Shown here: positions 1 to 9,734 of the stretch, in pieces
Position numbering within the stretch: position 1 is the first letter of the stretch
Layout of the letters: the number at the start of each line of letters is the position of its first letter
NCBI RefSeq assembly: GCF_014212125.1
Contig: NZ_JACJVP010000019.1
Coordinates: 1 to 64,000 of the forward strand
Reading direction: 5' to 3'
DNA: 64,000 nucleotides
Source of the DNA: Cohnella nanjingensis
Lineage (GTDB): Bacteria; Bacillota; Bacilli; Paenibacillales; Paenibacillaceae
Position numbers and translations under genes: made by a program
Notes under the pieces: generated by a model
What the model saw: the letters and a program-made list of their open reading frames with translations, nothing else
The model's database searches: none
Told to the model about the DNA's origin: nothing

Positions 1-114
1 CAACACCCGTTAGGGTGAAGGTAAAGGCTCAAGCCGCAGCATACCACAGGCAAAGATGTTTCTAGCTTCGTTTCGCATCCGGTTTTCAGGGCGCAAGCTC
101 TGTAAGCATTCCGG
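1..114 (+). other. rRNA operon spacer upstream of 5S
   Basis: This stretch precedes the 5S gene and does not contain the usual 23S 3' end, so it is read as 23S-5S intergenic spacer. Nothing coding is seen. The 23S gene presumably lies just outside the window. Confidence 0.5.
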
Positions 115-231
115 TCTGGTGATAATGGCGGAGGGGTTCCACGCGTACCCATCTCGAACACGGCCGTTAAGCCCTCCAGCGCCAATGGTACTTGGACCGC
201 AGGGTCCTGGGAGAGTAGGACGTCGCCAGGC
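115..231 (+). rRNA. rrf: 5S ribosomal RNA
   Basis: The sequence carries the conserved Firmicute 5S blocks in order: the start TCTGGTGATAATGGCGG, the central CCCATCTCGAACACGG and GTTAAGCCCTCCAGCGCC, and the 3' part GGGAGAGTAGGACGTCGCC, with 5' and 3' ends able to pair. Its length of about 117 nt is normal. It is followed directly by a tRNA cluster, the common arrangement at the end of Bacillales rRNA operons. Exact ends are set by comparison with the family and may be off by a few bases. Confidence 0.95.
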
Positions 232-255
232 TGGAACGCTTCAATACATCGGTTT

Positions 256-331
256 GCTCTCATAGCTCAGTAGGTAGAGTGCATCCATGGTAAGGATGAG
301 GTCACCGGTTCGATCCCGGTTGAGAGCTCCA
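256..331 (+). tRNA. tRNA-Thr (GGT)
   Basis: The acceptor arms GCTCTCA/TGAGAGC, D arm, anticodon loop ATGGTAA (anticodon GGT) between CATCC and GGATG, T-loop GTTCGATC and an encoded CCA are all visible. It reads ACC threonine codons and is the first of five tRNAs after 5S. Confidence 0.95.
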
Positions 332-341
332 TCTTCATCTC

Positions 342-416
342 GGCCCGTTGGTCAAGGGGTTAAGACACCTCCCTTTCACGGAGGTAACAGGGGTTCGAAT
401 CCCCTACGGGTCACCA
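342..416 (+). tRNA. tRNA-Glu (TTC)
   Basis: The acceptor arms GGCCCGT/ACGGGTC, anticodon stem CCTCC/GGAGG with loop CTTTCAC (anticodon TTC), T-loop GTTCGAATC and an encoded CCA are visible. Confidence 0.95.
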
Positions 417-421
417 ATTTC

Positions 422-497
422 GGAGGCTTAGCTCAGCTGGGAGAGCATCTGCCTTACAAGCAGAGGGTCGGGGGTTCGATCCCCTCAGCCTCCACCA
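422..497 (+). tRNA. tRNA-Val (TAC)
   Basis: The acceptor arms GGAGGCT/AGCCTCC, anticodon stem TCTGC/GCAGA with loop CTTACAA (anticodon TAC) and an encoded CCA are visible. Confidence 0.95.
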
Positions 498-513
498 TCC
501 ATTTTCATACCGC

Positions 514-588
514 TGGGGATTAGCCAAGCGGTAAGGCAACGGACTTTGACTCCGTCATTCCTAGGTTCGAATCCTAGATCCCCAGCCA
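514..588 (+). tRNA. tRNA-Gln (TTG)
   Basis: The acceptor arms TGGGGAT/ATCCCCA, anticodon stem ACGGA/TCCGT with loop CTTTGAC (anticodon TTG), discriminator G and an encoded CCA are visible. Confidence 0.95.
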
Positions 589-632
589 TTTGTTCTTGCC
601 TGCAAGAGGCTGCAACCTTGCAGTTGCCACCT

Positions 633-715
633 GCGCGTGTGGCGGAATTGGCAGACGCACCAGACTTAGGATCTGGCGGGCAACCGTGGGGGTTCAAGTC
701 CCTCCACGCGCACCA
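633..715 (+). tRNA. tRNA-Leu (TAG)
   Basis: This is a class II tRNA with a long variable arm. Acceptor arms GCGCGTG/CACGCGC, anticodon stem CCAGA/TCTGG with loop CTTAGGA (anticodon TAG) and an encoded CCA are visible. It is the last tRNA before the terminator at 733. Confidence 0.95.
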
Positions 716-732
716 ACTTTATAAAATTGATG

Positions 733-766
733 AAATCCCTTGATATATAAGGGATTTTTTTGTTTT
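733..766 (+). terminator. Rho-independent terminator of the rRNA/tRNA operon
   Basis: A perfect 9-bp stem AAATCCCTT/AAGGGATTT with loop GATATAT is followed by a T-rich run. It closes the 5S-tRNA transcript. Confidence 0.9.
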
Positions 767-770
767 TCCA

Positions 771-1300
771 AAATAGAACATTGGAAGAGAAGTGAGTTCT
801 CCGTTTTATCTTGTAGCGATGGGAGCGGAGCGGGAGCCAAGCTCGTTGGGGTTTGTTACATGATGAAAAGTTCGCGTGGTCTATCATCTACGGCATTAAT
901 AACGATCGCCTGCCCTTAGGCGAGGCGTAAGGAAGGAGCAGGCGATCGTTGCCACAGGGGCTGGAGCGACCTCGCTTTCCGTCAGCCAGTCCTCGATCTG
1001 GGCATTGACGCACAAAGACTTGTAAGCGCGAAGCCGCTCCGCTGCCTGCGGATGCGGCGTCTTTGCCTTCTCCTGCACGATACACTCCCTGTTAGCGAAT
1101 CCGCTAATCTCCTCGCAAAGGTTCCTCATGCTTCGTCGAATTCAGCTTTCCCCGCGCCCCTCTTCCCTACTCGACGCCATTGCCGCGGCAGCTTCCCTCA
1201 CCCAAAAATGAATAGCGTTCGACCACATCATGATAGAAGCAGGCGCGATACCATGCTATTTTTAAAGTCGATTGACCCATTTGCATCCATTCGATGAAAA
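771..1300. other. Gene-poor stretch of about 530 bp
   Basis: No convincing gene is seen. A minus-strand frame at 896-1129 (77 codons) stays open and reads like ordinary protein in its middle part, but it has no clear ribosome binding site and its end is built from an inverted repeat (901-950). It may be a gene remnant. Confidence 0.5.
901..950. repeat. 13-bp perfect inverted repeat
   Basis: The arms AACGATCGCCTGC (901-913) and GCAGGCGATCGTT (938-950) are exact reverse complements separated by 24 bp. Neither side carries a T run, so this is not a standard terminator. Its role is unknown. Confidence 0.8.
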
Positions 1301-1311
1301 GAGGAGCTGGG

Positions 1312-3443
1312 ATGATGGGAAAGAAAACGGTCTACCTACTGGGCTGTGCCGCCTTCGCGCTGCTATTGCTGTTCGCCGTACGCAGCGGCGAAGCGGCAGC
1401 CGCGACGTATTATGTAAGCGATTCCGCGGGGAGCGACGCCAACAGCGGCACGAGCGCGACGGCGTCTTGGAAGACGTTGAACAAGGTGTCCTCCGTGACG
1501 TTCAGTCCGGGAGACCAGATCCTGCTGAAAACGGGAGATACGTGGACGGGACAAACGCTGACGCTGCATGGGGAAGGCACGTCTGCCTCGCCGATCGTGC
1601 TGTCCGCCTACGGAACGGGAGCCAAGCCGATAATATCGCCGAGCACCGTAGATGCGATCTGTATCTCGTTGGACGGCGTCGGAGGCTGGAATATCACAGG
1701 GCTGGAGCTGCAAAACGCGATGACGGGCATCATGCTGACGTACAACGACGTGTACAACAAGAGCCATATTTTCATCGACAATATGATATTCCGGCATATG
1801 AACCATACGTACAACAGCGCGCCGGAGACCTACAACCACGTCTCCGCCGGCGTGGACGTGCGCGGCCTGCAGCCTTGGCCGGGAGGCGTGCCGGGGGACG
1901 CAACGGACTTCAGCATCAAACGCACGGCGCTGGATGGCTTTACACTGACCAATTCGAGCTTTTACGACTGTGATACGGCCAACTTCTTCGGGAGGGTCGG
2001 CACCGGCTACATGCACGAGGTGAACGCGCCAAAAATCAAAAACGTCGTCATGTCGAATCTGTATACGGAAAACGGAGGCATGTGGGGCTTCGATTTCCAT
2101 TGGATCGACGGCGGGACGATTTCGAATCTGCGAATAAACGGGCTCGGCACGGCGTACAATCCGTTCGGCGTCGGGGGCATCGTCGTTCAAGTGTGCCGCA
2201 ACCTGACCTTCGATGGCGGGGAGCTGGCCGACATTCGCAGAAACGCAGCCGACTACGACGGTGTCGGCTTCGACTATGAAGGCGCCAACGACTATATTAC
2301 GCTGAAAAACTATTACATTCACGATACAGACGCCGAAGGCGTGTTTATATTCAACAATGCGGGCGTAAACACCAATCTTGTCATGGAAAACAATACGATC
2401 GCAGGCTACGCCAAAAATCCGGCCGTCGCAGATGAAAACTTCGCGGTTCGCATCCTGGGCAATTCTACGGGAACGGTGCAAAACAACCAGTTCGTCAACT
2501 TCAAGCCGTCCGCGGGCACATTCAATGCGCTGCCGACCACGCTCGTGTATTCGGGCAACGCCACTTACGGCGCGCAAGACTGGGACTTCAACGTCGCGTC
2601 CTCGTCGGCAGACTACCAGCAATGGGTGATGGCGAACGAGCTGGCGGGAAACGTATCCGACGGCATCCTGACGCTGACCTCGACGGGGGAGACCCCTACA
2701 TGATCTCGGCCGAGGGCTTAGGCTTGTCTTCTTCCAATCGCTACTTCAAGATTCGTCTGAAAAACAATACCAACGCCACCCAAGCACAGGTGTTCTTTAA
2801 GACGGATGCGGACTCCGTCTTCACGGAAGCGAAGTCCAAGACGTTTGCGATTGCGCCAAACATGACAAGCTATGCGGACTACGTGGTCGATCTGGGAACG
2901 GTCAGTGGCTGGAGCGGGACGATCAAGCAGCTGCGTCTGGATCCGTTCGCCAATACCGGCTCGATGAATATCGACCGGATTTCCCTCACCAATACGTCGG
3001 GCGGAGTGACGGTGGCGAACGCCGGATTTGAAGCTCCGGTCACCGCGAATTACACTTACGGGCCGATCTCAAGCGGTTGGACGTTCGCGAATTATACGGG
3101 CGTGCAGCGCAACGGCTCCGACTTCGGTACGCAATCTGCACCGGATGGCGTGCAGACGGCGTTCATCCAACATGACGCGGCCTTCGAGCAAAGCGTGTCC
3201 TTGAGCGCGGGCATGCATACCGTCGGTTTCAAGGCGGCGATGCGGACGAACTTCGGGGGACGGCAGACGTTCGATGTCTATTTCGACAACAGGAAAATCG
3301 GCACGTTCTCTCCGTCTACGGAGACCTTCGCTGTTTTTGAGACACGCGCCTTCTATGCGACTGCAGGTACGCACGTCATCAAGTTCAAAGGGGCGACGAC
3401 GGGGGACAATACGGCGTTCGTCGACAGCGTCGCCGTGCAATAG
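1312..3443 (+). pseudogene. Secreted right-handed beta-helix protein, split by a frameshift
   Basis: The first part (1312-2703) starts with an N-terminal signal peptide (MMGKKTVYLL onward, with an A-rich end) and a mature protein opening TYYVSDSAGSD, followed by repeated N-rich rungs typical of parallel beta-helix polysaccharide lyases and related pectin-active proteins. That frame stops at 2703, but a second frame continues without loss of sense through 3443, encoding beta-rich modules that resemble carbohydrate-binding jelly rolls. One extra G in the G5 run at 2685-2689 would join them into about 710 residues. The start at 1312 is preferred over 1294 because GGAG lies at 1302-1306. If the shift is a sequencing error the gene is intact; otherwise it is a recent pseudogene producing only the helix half. 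Substrate is unknown. Confidence 0.75.
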
Positions 3444-3560
3444 CGTTTTGGAAAAGAAAGAACAGTGAGCAGGCGGCGTGAATGGAGACTGCCGATCATG
3501 CCAGATGACCGGAGGGCAGGATCGCCGCCATGACGAGACTCGCAAGGGGGAGAGAGAGAA

Positions 3561-5954
3561 TTGAACAAACGCATAAGGAATGCGGGCGCGGCGATCTTGC
3601 TCGGGGTAGGGGCGCTGGGCTGCTTCCTCTTTTTCACGGCGCAAGGGAAAGGAAGCGACACAAGGGTGGAGACTGCGGAAGAACAGGGGATGGCACAAGG
3701 ACGAGAGCAGGATAAGGGCGCGTCGACGTCCCCGGCGGCGTCCGGAGGAGAGGAGATGGCTGCTTCGGCATCCGAGGGCGCTGAGGGGGCATCCGGTACG
3801 GGTGCCGAGCGGCCGAAGCCGGCCGCCTTCGACGAAGCGCAGTTTGCCGATCCGGACGTCCGGTACCGGCCGCTGCTCATGATTCACGATCATCTGCATA
3901 CCGGCGTCATCAAGAAACTGAGCGATCTGGGCTACGGCGGCATGGTGACGAACGTCGACTACAACGGTTACCTGAAAAACGAGGAGTACTGGGAGATTCT
4001 GAAGCAAAACGTCGCCTATGCGATCGATAAACTTGGGCTACGCGTCTGGATTTACGACGAAAAAGGGTATCCGAGCGGCACGGCGGGCGGTCAGGTGCTG
4101 GGCGAGCATCCCGAGTTAGAGGCGCAGGGGCTGGCCGTCGTCGCGAAGGAGGCCGCCGCCGGCGATACGGTCGTCATCACGCGTCCTTATGGACACGGAG
4201 AAGTCCGGTATGCGGCCGCTTATCGGGGCACGGAGCTAAGCTTCGATGAAGCATCGGCAGTCGATCTGCGGTCCGCCGTCGACGGACAAGGAAACCTGAC
4301 GTGGCAAGCGCCGGCCTCCGGCCGCTGGGTCGTATTCTATTTCGTTCAAAAGCCGTTTTACGAAGGGACGCATGCCGTCAACAACTGGTTCGAGCAGCGC
4401 CGCTACATTAATCTGCTGGAAAAGGACGCGACAGAAGCTTTTATCGACGTGACGCATCGGCAGTATTTCGAACGGCTCGGACCTTATTTCGGCAAAGGAA
4501 TCGAAGCCTTCTTCACAGACGAGCCGGCATTGACCGGGACGTATATCGGCACGCCGCCCCGGCAGCCGAGCGTCCTCGACGCGCCGGATCCCGCGGTGCC
4601 GCTGCTCAAGACGTTGAACTGGGGCAACCGGCTGGCCGAAGAGTTCCAGAAGCGGCGCGGCTACGAGCTGCTGCCCGTCCTGCCGTATCTGGTCGCGGGT
4701 GAGGGTAAGGAGGCGCAGCGCGTGCGCGGAGATTATTACCGGACGCTGTCCGAGCTCGTCCTGGAGAGCTACTTCGAGCCGCTCGAGGCGTTTTGCGGGG
4801 ATACAGGGGTCGCCTGCTCGGGCCATCTGCTGCTGGAGGAGGAAATGTACCACCAGGCCATCTACGAGGGCAACCTGTTGGACATCTACCGGCATATGCA
4901 GCTGCCGGGCATCGATCTGCTCACGGCGCATCCGAAGCTCGCCAAGGAATGGGCGGCGACGACGGCCAAGCTCGCCAGCTCGGCGGCGCAGGAACAAGGC
5001 AAGCCACATGTGATGAGCGAGATTTCCGACGCCTTCGACAGCGACAAGGCCGACTTCAAGGGTCGTCTCGCGGCGGCCGCCGTTCAGTTCGCCTTCGGCG
5101 TCGATCGGTTTAACTCTTATTACGAGTATAACCGGATGAGCGACGAGGAGAACGGGCGCTTCGCCGACTATATCGGGCGCATCGGCTACATGATGGACGC
5201 CGGTCGGCCGGCACCGCAGGTCGCGGTGTATTATCCGATCGAGAGCGTGTGGGCGGAGACGCTGCCGCCGATGTCGCTCAGTCCGGCGGATTATGCCGCC
5301 CGCGCCGTGACGGTCAGCGACAGCTTCAAGCAGACGGCGCTGCGACTCACCGAGCATCAGCTCGATTACAATTACATCGACGCAGACGGCATTGCGGACA
5401 GCCGCGTCGAGGACGGGACGTTGTCGGCGCGGGGCGGACTGCGTTACAAGGCGCTGATCGTGCCGCAGACGACCGTAGTCGATGAAGCGCTCGCCGCCAA
5501 ACTGACCGAGTTCGCGACGGAGGGCGTGTCGCTCGTGCTGATCGGAGCGGGGCCGGATTATATCCGTACCGACAGCGGCCTGAAGGAAGCGAACGGTCTC
5601 TACGACCGGCTGGCCAAGTTCCCGAGCGTGCTGCGCGTCGGCGCGGCGAAGAATCTGGACGGGCAGTTGCAGGCGCTGGTAGAGCCCGATTTGAAGCTCG
5701 GGCGGGCGGATCCCGATATTTTATGCGCCATGCGTAAGGGCGAGGGCGGTATGACGTATCTGCTCGTCAATACGGCGGACGAATCGAAGACGCTCTCCGT
5801 GCAGTTCCGCGCGGCAGGCTTGCGCGCGCGGCTGTGGGACCCGGACGGCGGCGAGGTGAAGCCGCTCGCCGTAGCGATGACTGGCGATGGCTACGCGCAG
5901 GCAGAGCTTGTCATCGGCGAGCGGCAGGCGCTGATCGTGACGTTCGAGAGTTAA
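3561..5954 (+). CDS. Secreted glycoside hydrolase, GH106-like
   Basis: The 797-residue product begins with a hydrophobic signal segment (about residues 6-28) and a low-complexity S/E/G-rich linker to about residue 85, suggesting membrane anchoring or export. The catalytic part contains the run WIYDEKGYPSGTAGG, a hallmark of the GH106 alpha-L-rhamnosidase-like group and related enzymes, and later acidic motifs such as FFTDEPA. Family members attack rhamnosides or similar decorations on plant polysaccharides; the substrate here cannot be read from sequence. Start is the TTG at 3561, preceded by AAGGGGGAG; the gene lies 117 bp after the beta-helix gene on the same strand, so both may be co-expressed for extracellular glycan breakdown. 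Family placement is reasonably sure; rhamnosidase activity is an inference. Confidence 0.75.
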   Translation: MNKRIRNAGAAILLGVGALGCFLFFTAQGKGSDTRVETAEEQGMAQGREQDKGASTSPAASGGEEMAASASEGAEGASGTGAERPKPAAFDEAQFADPDVRYRPLLMIHDHLHTGVIKKLSDLGYGGMVTNVDYNGYLKNEEYWEILKQNVAYAIDKLGLRVWIYDEKGYPSGTAGGQVLGEHPELEAQGLAVVAKEAAAGDTVVITRPYGHGEVRYAAAYRGTELSFDEASAVDLRSAVDGQGNLTWQAPASGRWVVFYFVQKPFYEGTHAVNNWFEQRRYINLLEKDATEAFIDVTHRQYFERLGPYFGKGIEAFFTDEPALTGTYIGTPPRQPSVLDAPDPAVPLLKTLNWGNRLAEEFQKRRGYELLPVLPYLVAGEGKEAQRVRGDYYRTLSELVLESYFEPLEAFCGDTGVACSGHLLLEEEMYHQAIYEGNLLDIYRHMQLPGIDLLTAHPKLAKEWAATTAKLASSAAQEQGKPHVMSEISDAFDSDKADFKGRLAAAAVQFAFGVDRFNSYYEYNRMSDEENGRFADYIGRIGYMMDAGRPAPQVAVYYPIESVWAETLPPMSLSPADYAARAVTVSDSFKQTALRLTEHQLDYNYIDADGIADSRVEDGTLSARGGLRYKALIVPQTTVVDEALAAKLTEFATEGVSLVLIGAGPDYIRTDSGLKEANGLYDRLAKFPSVLRVGAAKNLDGQLQALVEPDLKLGRADPDILCAMRKGEGGMTYLLVNTADESKTLSVQFRAAGLRARLWDPDGGEVKPLAVAMTGDGYAQAELVIGERQALIVTFES

Positions 5955-5992
5955 GGGCGGAAGCGGTAGAAAAGGAAGCTTTGGCGTAAGGC

Positions 5993-6032
5993 AAAAGGGG
6001 TGGCGGCGATCGGCCGTCATCCCTTTTATTCC
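5993..6032. terminator. Bidirectional terminator between convergent genes
   Basis: A hairpin with A-rich 5' side (AAAAGGGG...) and T-rich 3' side (...CCCTTTTATT) lies between the glycosidase and the convergent AraC gene, tolerating two G-T pairs. Its 3' arm overlaps the AraC stop codon at 6026-6028. Confidence 0.7.
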
Positions 6033-6787
6033 GTCGAGGACCGGATGAAGTGATTGCGTTTGAATGCGCTGGGCGTCTGCCCGGTCATCTTGCGGAACGT
6101 GCTTGCGAACTGCGAGCTGTTCGAGAAGCCGCAGTCCAGGGAGATGGCGCACATCGTCATTTCAGTGGACAGCATCAGCTTCTTGGCGTGCTCGACGCGC
6201 TTGTTGATGATAAAGCTGAGCGGCGATTCTCCCGTCTTGTCCTTGAATACATGGCGGAAGTGATCGTAGCTGTACCCGGTGATTTTGGCGAGTGACGGCA
6301 GGTCGATTTCCTGATGGAAGTTCTCGTTAATATAGTTCTCAATATACTCCAGCAGATCGGCAAACGAACGGGACGACCGCGTCCGTTCAATCTCGATGAT
6401 GAACTCGTTTAACAGTAGCTCCAGCTTGTGCTGGTAATGCAGCCGCTGGGTCGAGATCTCGCGCTTGAGCTTGTTGACGATCTGCATGAGGAGCGAGGAT
6501 CGATCCGGATAAACGCCGTTGTCAAATTGTACGGAAGCGCTATCATTTAACGAAAAGCCGATGCACAGCAGCTCGGTCGTCTCGTCGTGGACTTCGTTGT
6601 GCGTGGTACGGGGCGTGATAAGACTGAAGGTGTTCGGCGCGTAGCGATACTCCGTGCCGCCGATCGTCGTGGAGCCGGTGCCGGACGTATAGTACACGAG
6701 CTCGTAGCAGTTATGGTGATGAGCCGTAATCTCGGTCTGCGGCTTGTGATAATAGGTGAAGGCGAATTCAAGCTGATCGGCGAACAT
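6026..6787 (-). CDS. AraC-family transcriptional regulator
   Basis: A 253-residue AraC/XylS regulator. Residues 1-110 form a cupin-like sensor (HHHNCYELVYYTSG, then RYAPNTFSLITPRTTH) that probably binds a sugar. Residues about 155-253 contain two helix-turn-helix units: LPSLAKITGYSYDHFRHVFK and the second ending ISLDCGFSNSSQFASTFRKMTG. It is divergent from the nucleoside hydrolase/ABC transporter operon starting near 7117 and convergent with the glycosidase, so it most likely controls the transporter operon. The inducer cannot be read from the sequence. Confidence 0.9.
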   Translation of the reverse strand: MFADQLEFAFTYYHKPQTEITAHHHNCYELVYYTSGTGSTTIGGTEYRYAPNTFSLITPRTTHNEVHDETTELLCIGFSLNDSASVQFDNGVYPDRSSLLMQIVNKLKREISTQRLHYQHKLELLLNEFIIEIERTRSSRSFADLLEYIENYINENFHQEIDLPSLAKITGYSYDHFRHVFKDKTGESPLSFIINKRVEHAKKLMLSTEMTMCAISLDCGFSNSSQFASTFRKMTGQTPSAFKRNHFIRSSTE

Positions 6788-7116
6788 GCTCGTCCTCCTG
6801 ACATCCCCATATATGAATGATGGCCGGTCGGCAATCTCACCAACAGTATAGTGGCAAAAGGCATTTTTGTCTGCAGCGTCCTCGGGAAGATCACCATTTT
6901 TCGATAATGTTCAACCACTTCCGGATAGAAGGCCCTCCGATGCTGTGTTACATTCAGGTAGGACAGGAAAACGGCTCTCGCGAGGCTGCGCGTTACGGAA
7001 AAAGGGAGGTCTGCGTCCGAAGGGCTCCGGTACCAACGAGGAAAGGCCGACCGCGCGACAATGGTGAAGCGCTTCCAGAATCGGCGTTCGGAGAAACAAA
7101 GGAGGTCGCAATCATC
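6788..7116. other. Divergent regulatory region, about 330 bp
   Basis: This region separates the AraC gene from the nucleoside hydrolase gene. An upstream frame stays open but its reading is not protein-like and it lacks a ribosome binding site. AraC binding sites and promoters are expected here; I could not place them with confidence. Confidence 0.4.
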
Positions 7117-8070
7117 TTGTCTACGATAGCAGGGAGCGCTCAGCGCGTCATCATCGACACCGATATTGGAGACGACATCGACGATGCGCTCGCGATATGG
7201 CTAGCTGTAAAATCGCCGGAGCTCGACATCGCCGGCATCACAACCGTGTATAAACAAACGAGCAAGCGCGCACAAATGGTATCCGCGCTGCTGCGGGCGG
7301 CGGGCAGATCCGATATTCCCGTCGTGCCCGGCGCCTCGCTGCCGCTAATCAGCCGGCAAATCTACGGCAGGCCGGTCGATCCGGAAGAGGATCCGGTTCA
7401 GTACTTGGAAGAGATGCGGAGCGAGCCGGTCGACACGCGTTGGACGGCGGCCGAATTTATCGTGCGGACCGCAATCGGGGCCGAGCAGCCGATCTCGCTC
7501 GTCACGCTCGGCGCGCTTACCAACGTCGCGCTGGCGCTGCGCGTCAAGCCGGAGATCGCGGATCGCATCGCCAAGATCGTCGTCATGGGCGGCGCCTATG
7601 ATATGAACGTGTCCGAATACAACTTTTCGTGCGATCCGGAGGCGGCGCAGATCGTGCTGAGCGCAGGCGTCCCGATCGTCGCCGTCGGGCTCGACGTCAC
7701 CTTCCAGTGTCTTTTGTCCGAACGGCAAACAGCGGCGATCCGCGACAGCTCGGATCCCGCCGCCAAGCTCGTCATGAAGATGCGGGAGCATTGGGCTTCT
7801 CCGCACATCTACCTGCACGATCCGCTCGCGGTGGCTGCCGTGTATCGGGAGGATCTCGTCCGGACGGAGCGGCGGGTGGTCGACATCGAGACGGGCGGCG
7901 CCTATACGCGGGGGATGAGCATCAGCCTGTCCGGCATGAACTGGCATCGGCCGGCTGCGGATTCGCATGTACGGGTATGCACGGCAGTCGAGCATCAAGC
8001 TTTCATGGATCTGTATATGCAGCGCATATTGGCTTTTACCCCGATAGAGGAGAGTGACGGCATTGCTTAA
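7117..8070 (+). CDS. Inosine-uridine-preferring nucleoside hydrolase family protein
   Basis: The 317-residue product has the family signature DTDIGDDIDDALA near residues 14-26, whose aspartates bind Ca2+ in the active site, and later VTLGALTNVALAL and VVMGGAYD, both typical of IunH-like enzymes that hydrolyse the N-glycosidic bond of nucleosides. The open frame reaches back to 6817 but the upstream part is not homologous; the TTG at 7117 follows GGAGG at 7101-7105 and gives the usual length of about 310-320. It overlaps the next gene by 8 bp, indicating one operon with a sugar-type ABC transporter, so the transported ligand could be a nucleoside or ribose-containing compound. Substrate is an inference. 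Confidence 0.88.
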   Translation: MSTIAGSAQRVIIDTDIGDDIDDALAIWLAVKSPELDIAGITTVYKQTSKRAQMVSALLRAAGRSDIPVVPGASLPLISRQIYGRPVDPEEDPVQYLEEMRSEPVDTRWTAAEFIVRTAIGAEQPISLVTLGALTNVALALRVKPEIADRIAKIVVMGGAYDMNVSEYNFSCDPEAAQIVLSAGVPIVAVGLDVTFQCLLSERQTAAIRDSSDPAAKLVMKMREHWASPHIYLHDPLAVAAVYREDLVRTERRVVDIETGGAYTRGMSISLSGMNWHRPAADSHVRVCTAVEHQAFMDLYMQRILAFTPIEESDGIA

Positions 8071-9649
8071 GTTCAAATGGCAGTCCCAGATTCTCATGCT
8101 GGCAGCGTCTGCGCTCGTCGCGAGCGGCTGCTCCGGCGCGGCCGGCAATTCCGATGCGACGGCGACGGCATCGCAAATCGCGACCGCATCGCAGACGGCG
8201 ACCGGATCGGCGACCGCTTTGCCCGAAGGGACGGACGCAGGCCCCAAGGAGATCGCAGGCGGGCGTCCCGTGACGCTGACCGTCGACCTGCATGGGTGGA
8301 TGCCCACGGTCAATACGGAGCCGACGGCGGAAAACCCGACGGTATTCTTGTCCACGCAAAAGATCGCCGACGCGTTCATGAAGCTCCACCCGAACGTGAA
8401 GATCGCCTGGGCGCGCACGAAGCCGGTCGGCAAGCTGCAAAACGAGATTGCGGAATGGCTGACGACCCAGATCTCCGCAGGTACCGCCCCGGCGATCACT
8501 TTTACCTGGGGCAACAATTACCTGGACCGCGACTGGTACGAGCCGCTTGGCGATGCACTGTCGACGCCGGACGAATACGTGTCAGGCAATGCGAAGTGGA
8601 GCGACCTGTTTCCCGACTATCTGATGAAGCACCGTTCACTTGTCGATAACAGCAAGCAGCCGGTCGCCGTGCCGATCGTCCTGTACTCGGGACCGGCTAC
8701 GGGCTACTACTACAACAAGGATCTATTCGAGTCTCTCGGCATCAGTCCCCCCAAGGACTGGGAGGAGATGTTCACGGACGCCAAGCTTCTGAAGGAAAAG
8801 GGCTACGTGCCCTTCGCCCAGTGGGGTAACTTCAAGCAGATCGAGCTCGGCCAATGGAATCAGCAATTCAGCGTCGGCCCGTTTTTTGCGGCGGCGCTTA
8901 TGGACAAGACCGACTACGACAAGGACGGCCAAGTCGACACGCTCGAGACGCTGCGCGCGACGAAGGCAGGGCTGTTCAACGCAGCGGAGCACGATTACGC
9001 CCAGGAGATGTACCGGCAGCTCAAGCGCATGTATACGGAGCTGCTGCCTGCAGGCTGGCAGAACACCGACTTCTCGAAGCCCTGGAACGACGGCAAGGTC
9101 GCCATGCGCGAGGAAGGGCTGTGGGCGCTCCAGGCGGAGAACGGCAACAAGCAGCGCAAGTTCAATTACGGCGTCATTCCCGCACCGCCCATCACGAAGT
9201 CGACCTCGCTCGACGTCGCCGACGTGCAATATACGGAGAAGGGGCCGTACCAGCCAGATCCGGACCTGTCGCTCAACATCCTGAAGCCGATCGTGAAGGA
9301 CAATCCGGATTTGAAGGAAGCGGCGATCGCCTTCCTCAAGTATTTGACCGTTCCCGAGAACATCTCGATGATGGTGCTGGAGCAAGGCGCCTCGCTCGGC
9401 GCGGTCAAGGGCTCGGAGATTCCCCCGCTCCTCGACGATTGGATGAACAACTCGTTCCCGATCATGCCCAAGGCCAGTTGGCCGAACGCCTTCACCGACG
9501 AGCAGGGCATCGCGCTCAACAAGCAGTTCGAGATGTGGGTGAAGGGGGAGACGGACGACGCCAAGTTTTTCGCGAAGAGCAACGAGATCCAACAGAAGAG
9601 CGCGGACGACTATATCAAAAAAATGAACATCGATACGACCGGCTGGTAA
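8063..9649 (+). CDS. ABC transporter extracellular solute-binding lipoprotein
   Basis: The 528-residue product has a lipoprotein signal (hydrophobic stretch then LVASGC, lipobox cysteine) and a T/A-rich spacer before the type 1 extracellular solute-binding fold (IADAFMKLHPNVKIAW, later GPATGYYYNKDLFESLGISPPKDWEEM). It should be anchored outside the membrane and deliver sugar-like ligands to the permeases at 10236 and 11161. The TTG at 8063 is chosen because GAGGAG (8047-8052) is well spaced from it, whereas the GTG at 8054 is too close. The gene overlaps the nucleoside hydrolase by 8 bp. Confidence 0.88.
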   Translation: MLKFKWQSQILMLAASALVASGCSGAAGNSDATATASQIATASQTATGSATALPEGTDAGPKEIAGGRPVTLTVDLHGWMPTVNTEPTAENPTVFLSTQKIADAFMKLHPNVKIAWARTKPVGKLQNEIAEWLTTQISAGTAPAITFTWGNNYLDRDWYEPLGDALSTPDEYVSGNAKWSDLFPDYLMKHRSLVDNSKQPVAVPIVLYSGPATGYYYNKDLFESLGISPPKDWEEMFTDAKLLKEKGYVPFAQWGNFKQIELGQWNQQFSVGPFFAAALMDKTDYDKDGQVDTLETLRATKAGLFNAAEHDYAQEMYRQLKRMYTELLPAGWQNTDFSKPWNDGKVAMREEGLWALQAENGNKQRKFNYGVIPAPPITKSTSLDVADVQYTEKGPYQPDPDLSLNILKPIVKDNPDLKEAAIAFLKYLTVPENISMMVLEQGASLGAVKGSEIPPLLDDWMNNSFPIMPKASWPNAFTDEQGIALNKQFEMWVKGETDDAKFFAKSNEIQQKSADDYIKKMNIDTTGW

Positions 9650-9734
9650 GCAGCGGGAGTCGGGGCGGCAGGCGATCGGCTTGCCCTCCCGCGTACCGCC
9701 CCGGGCTCCCGGCCGGCGTGGAATGGAGAGCGGC

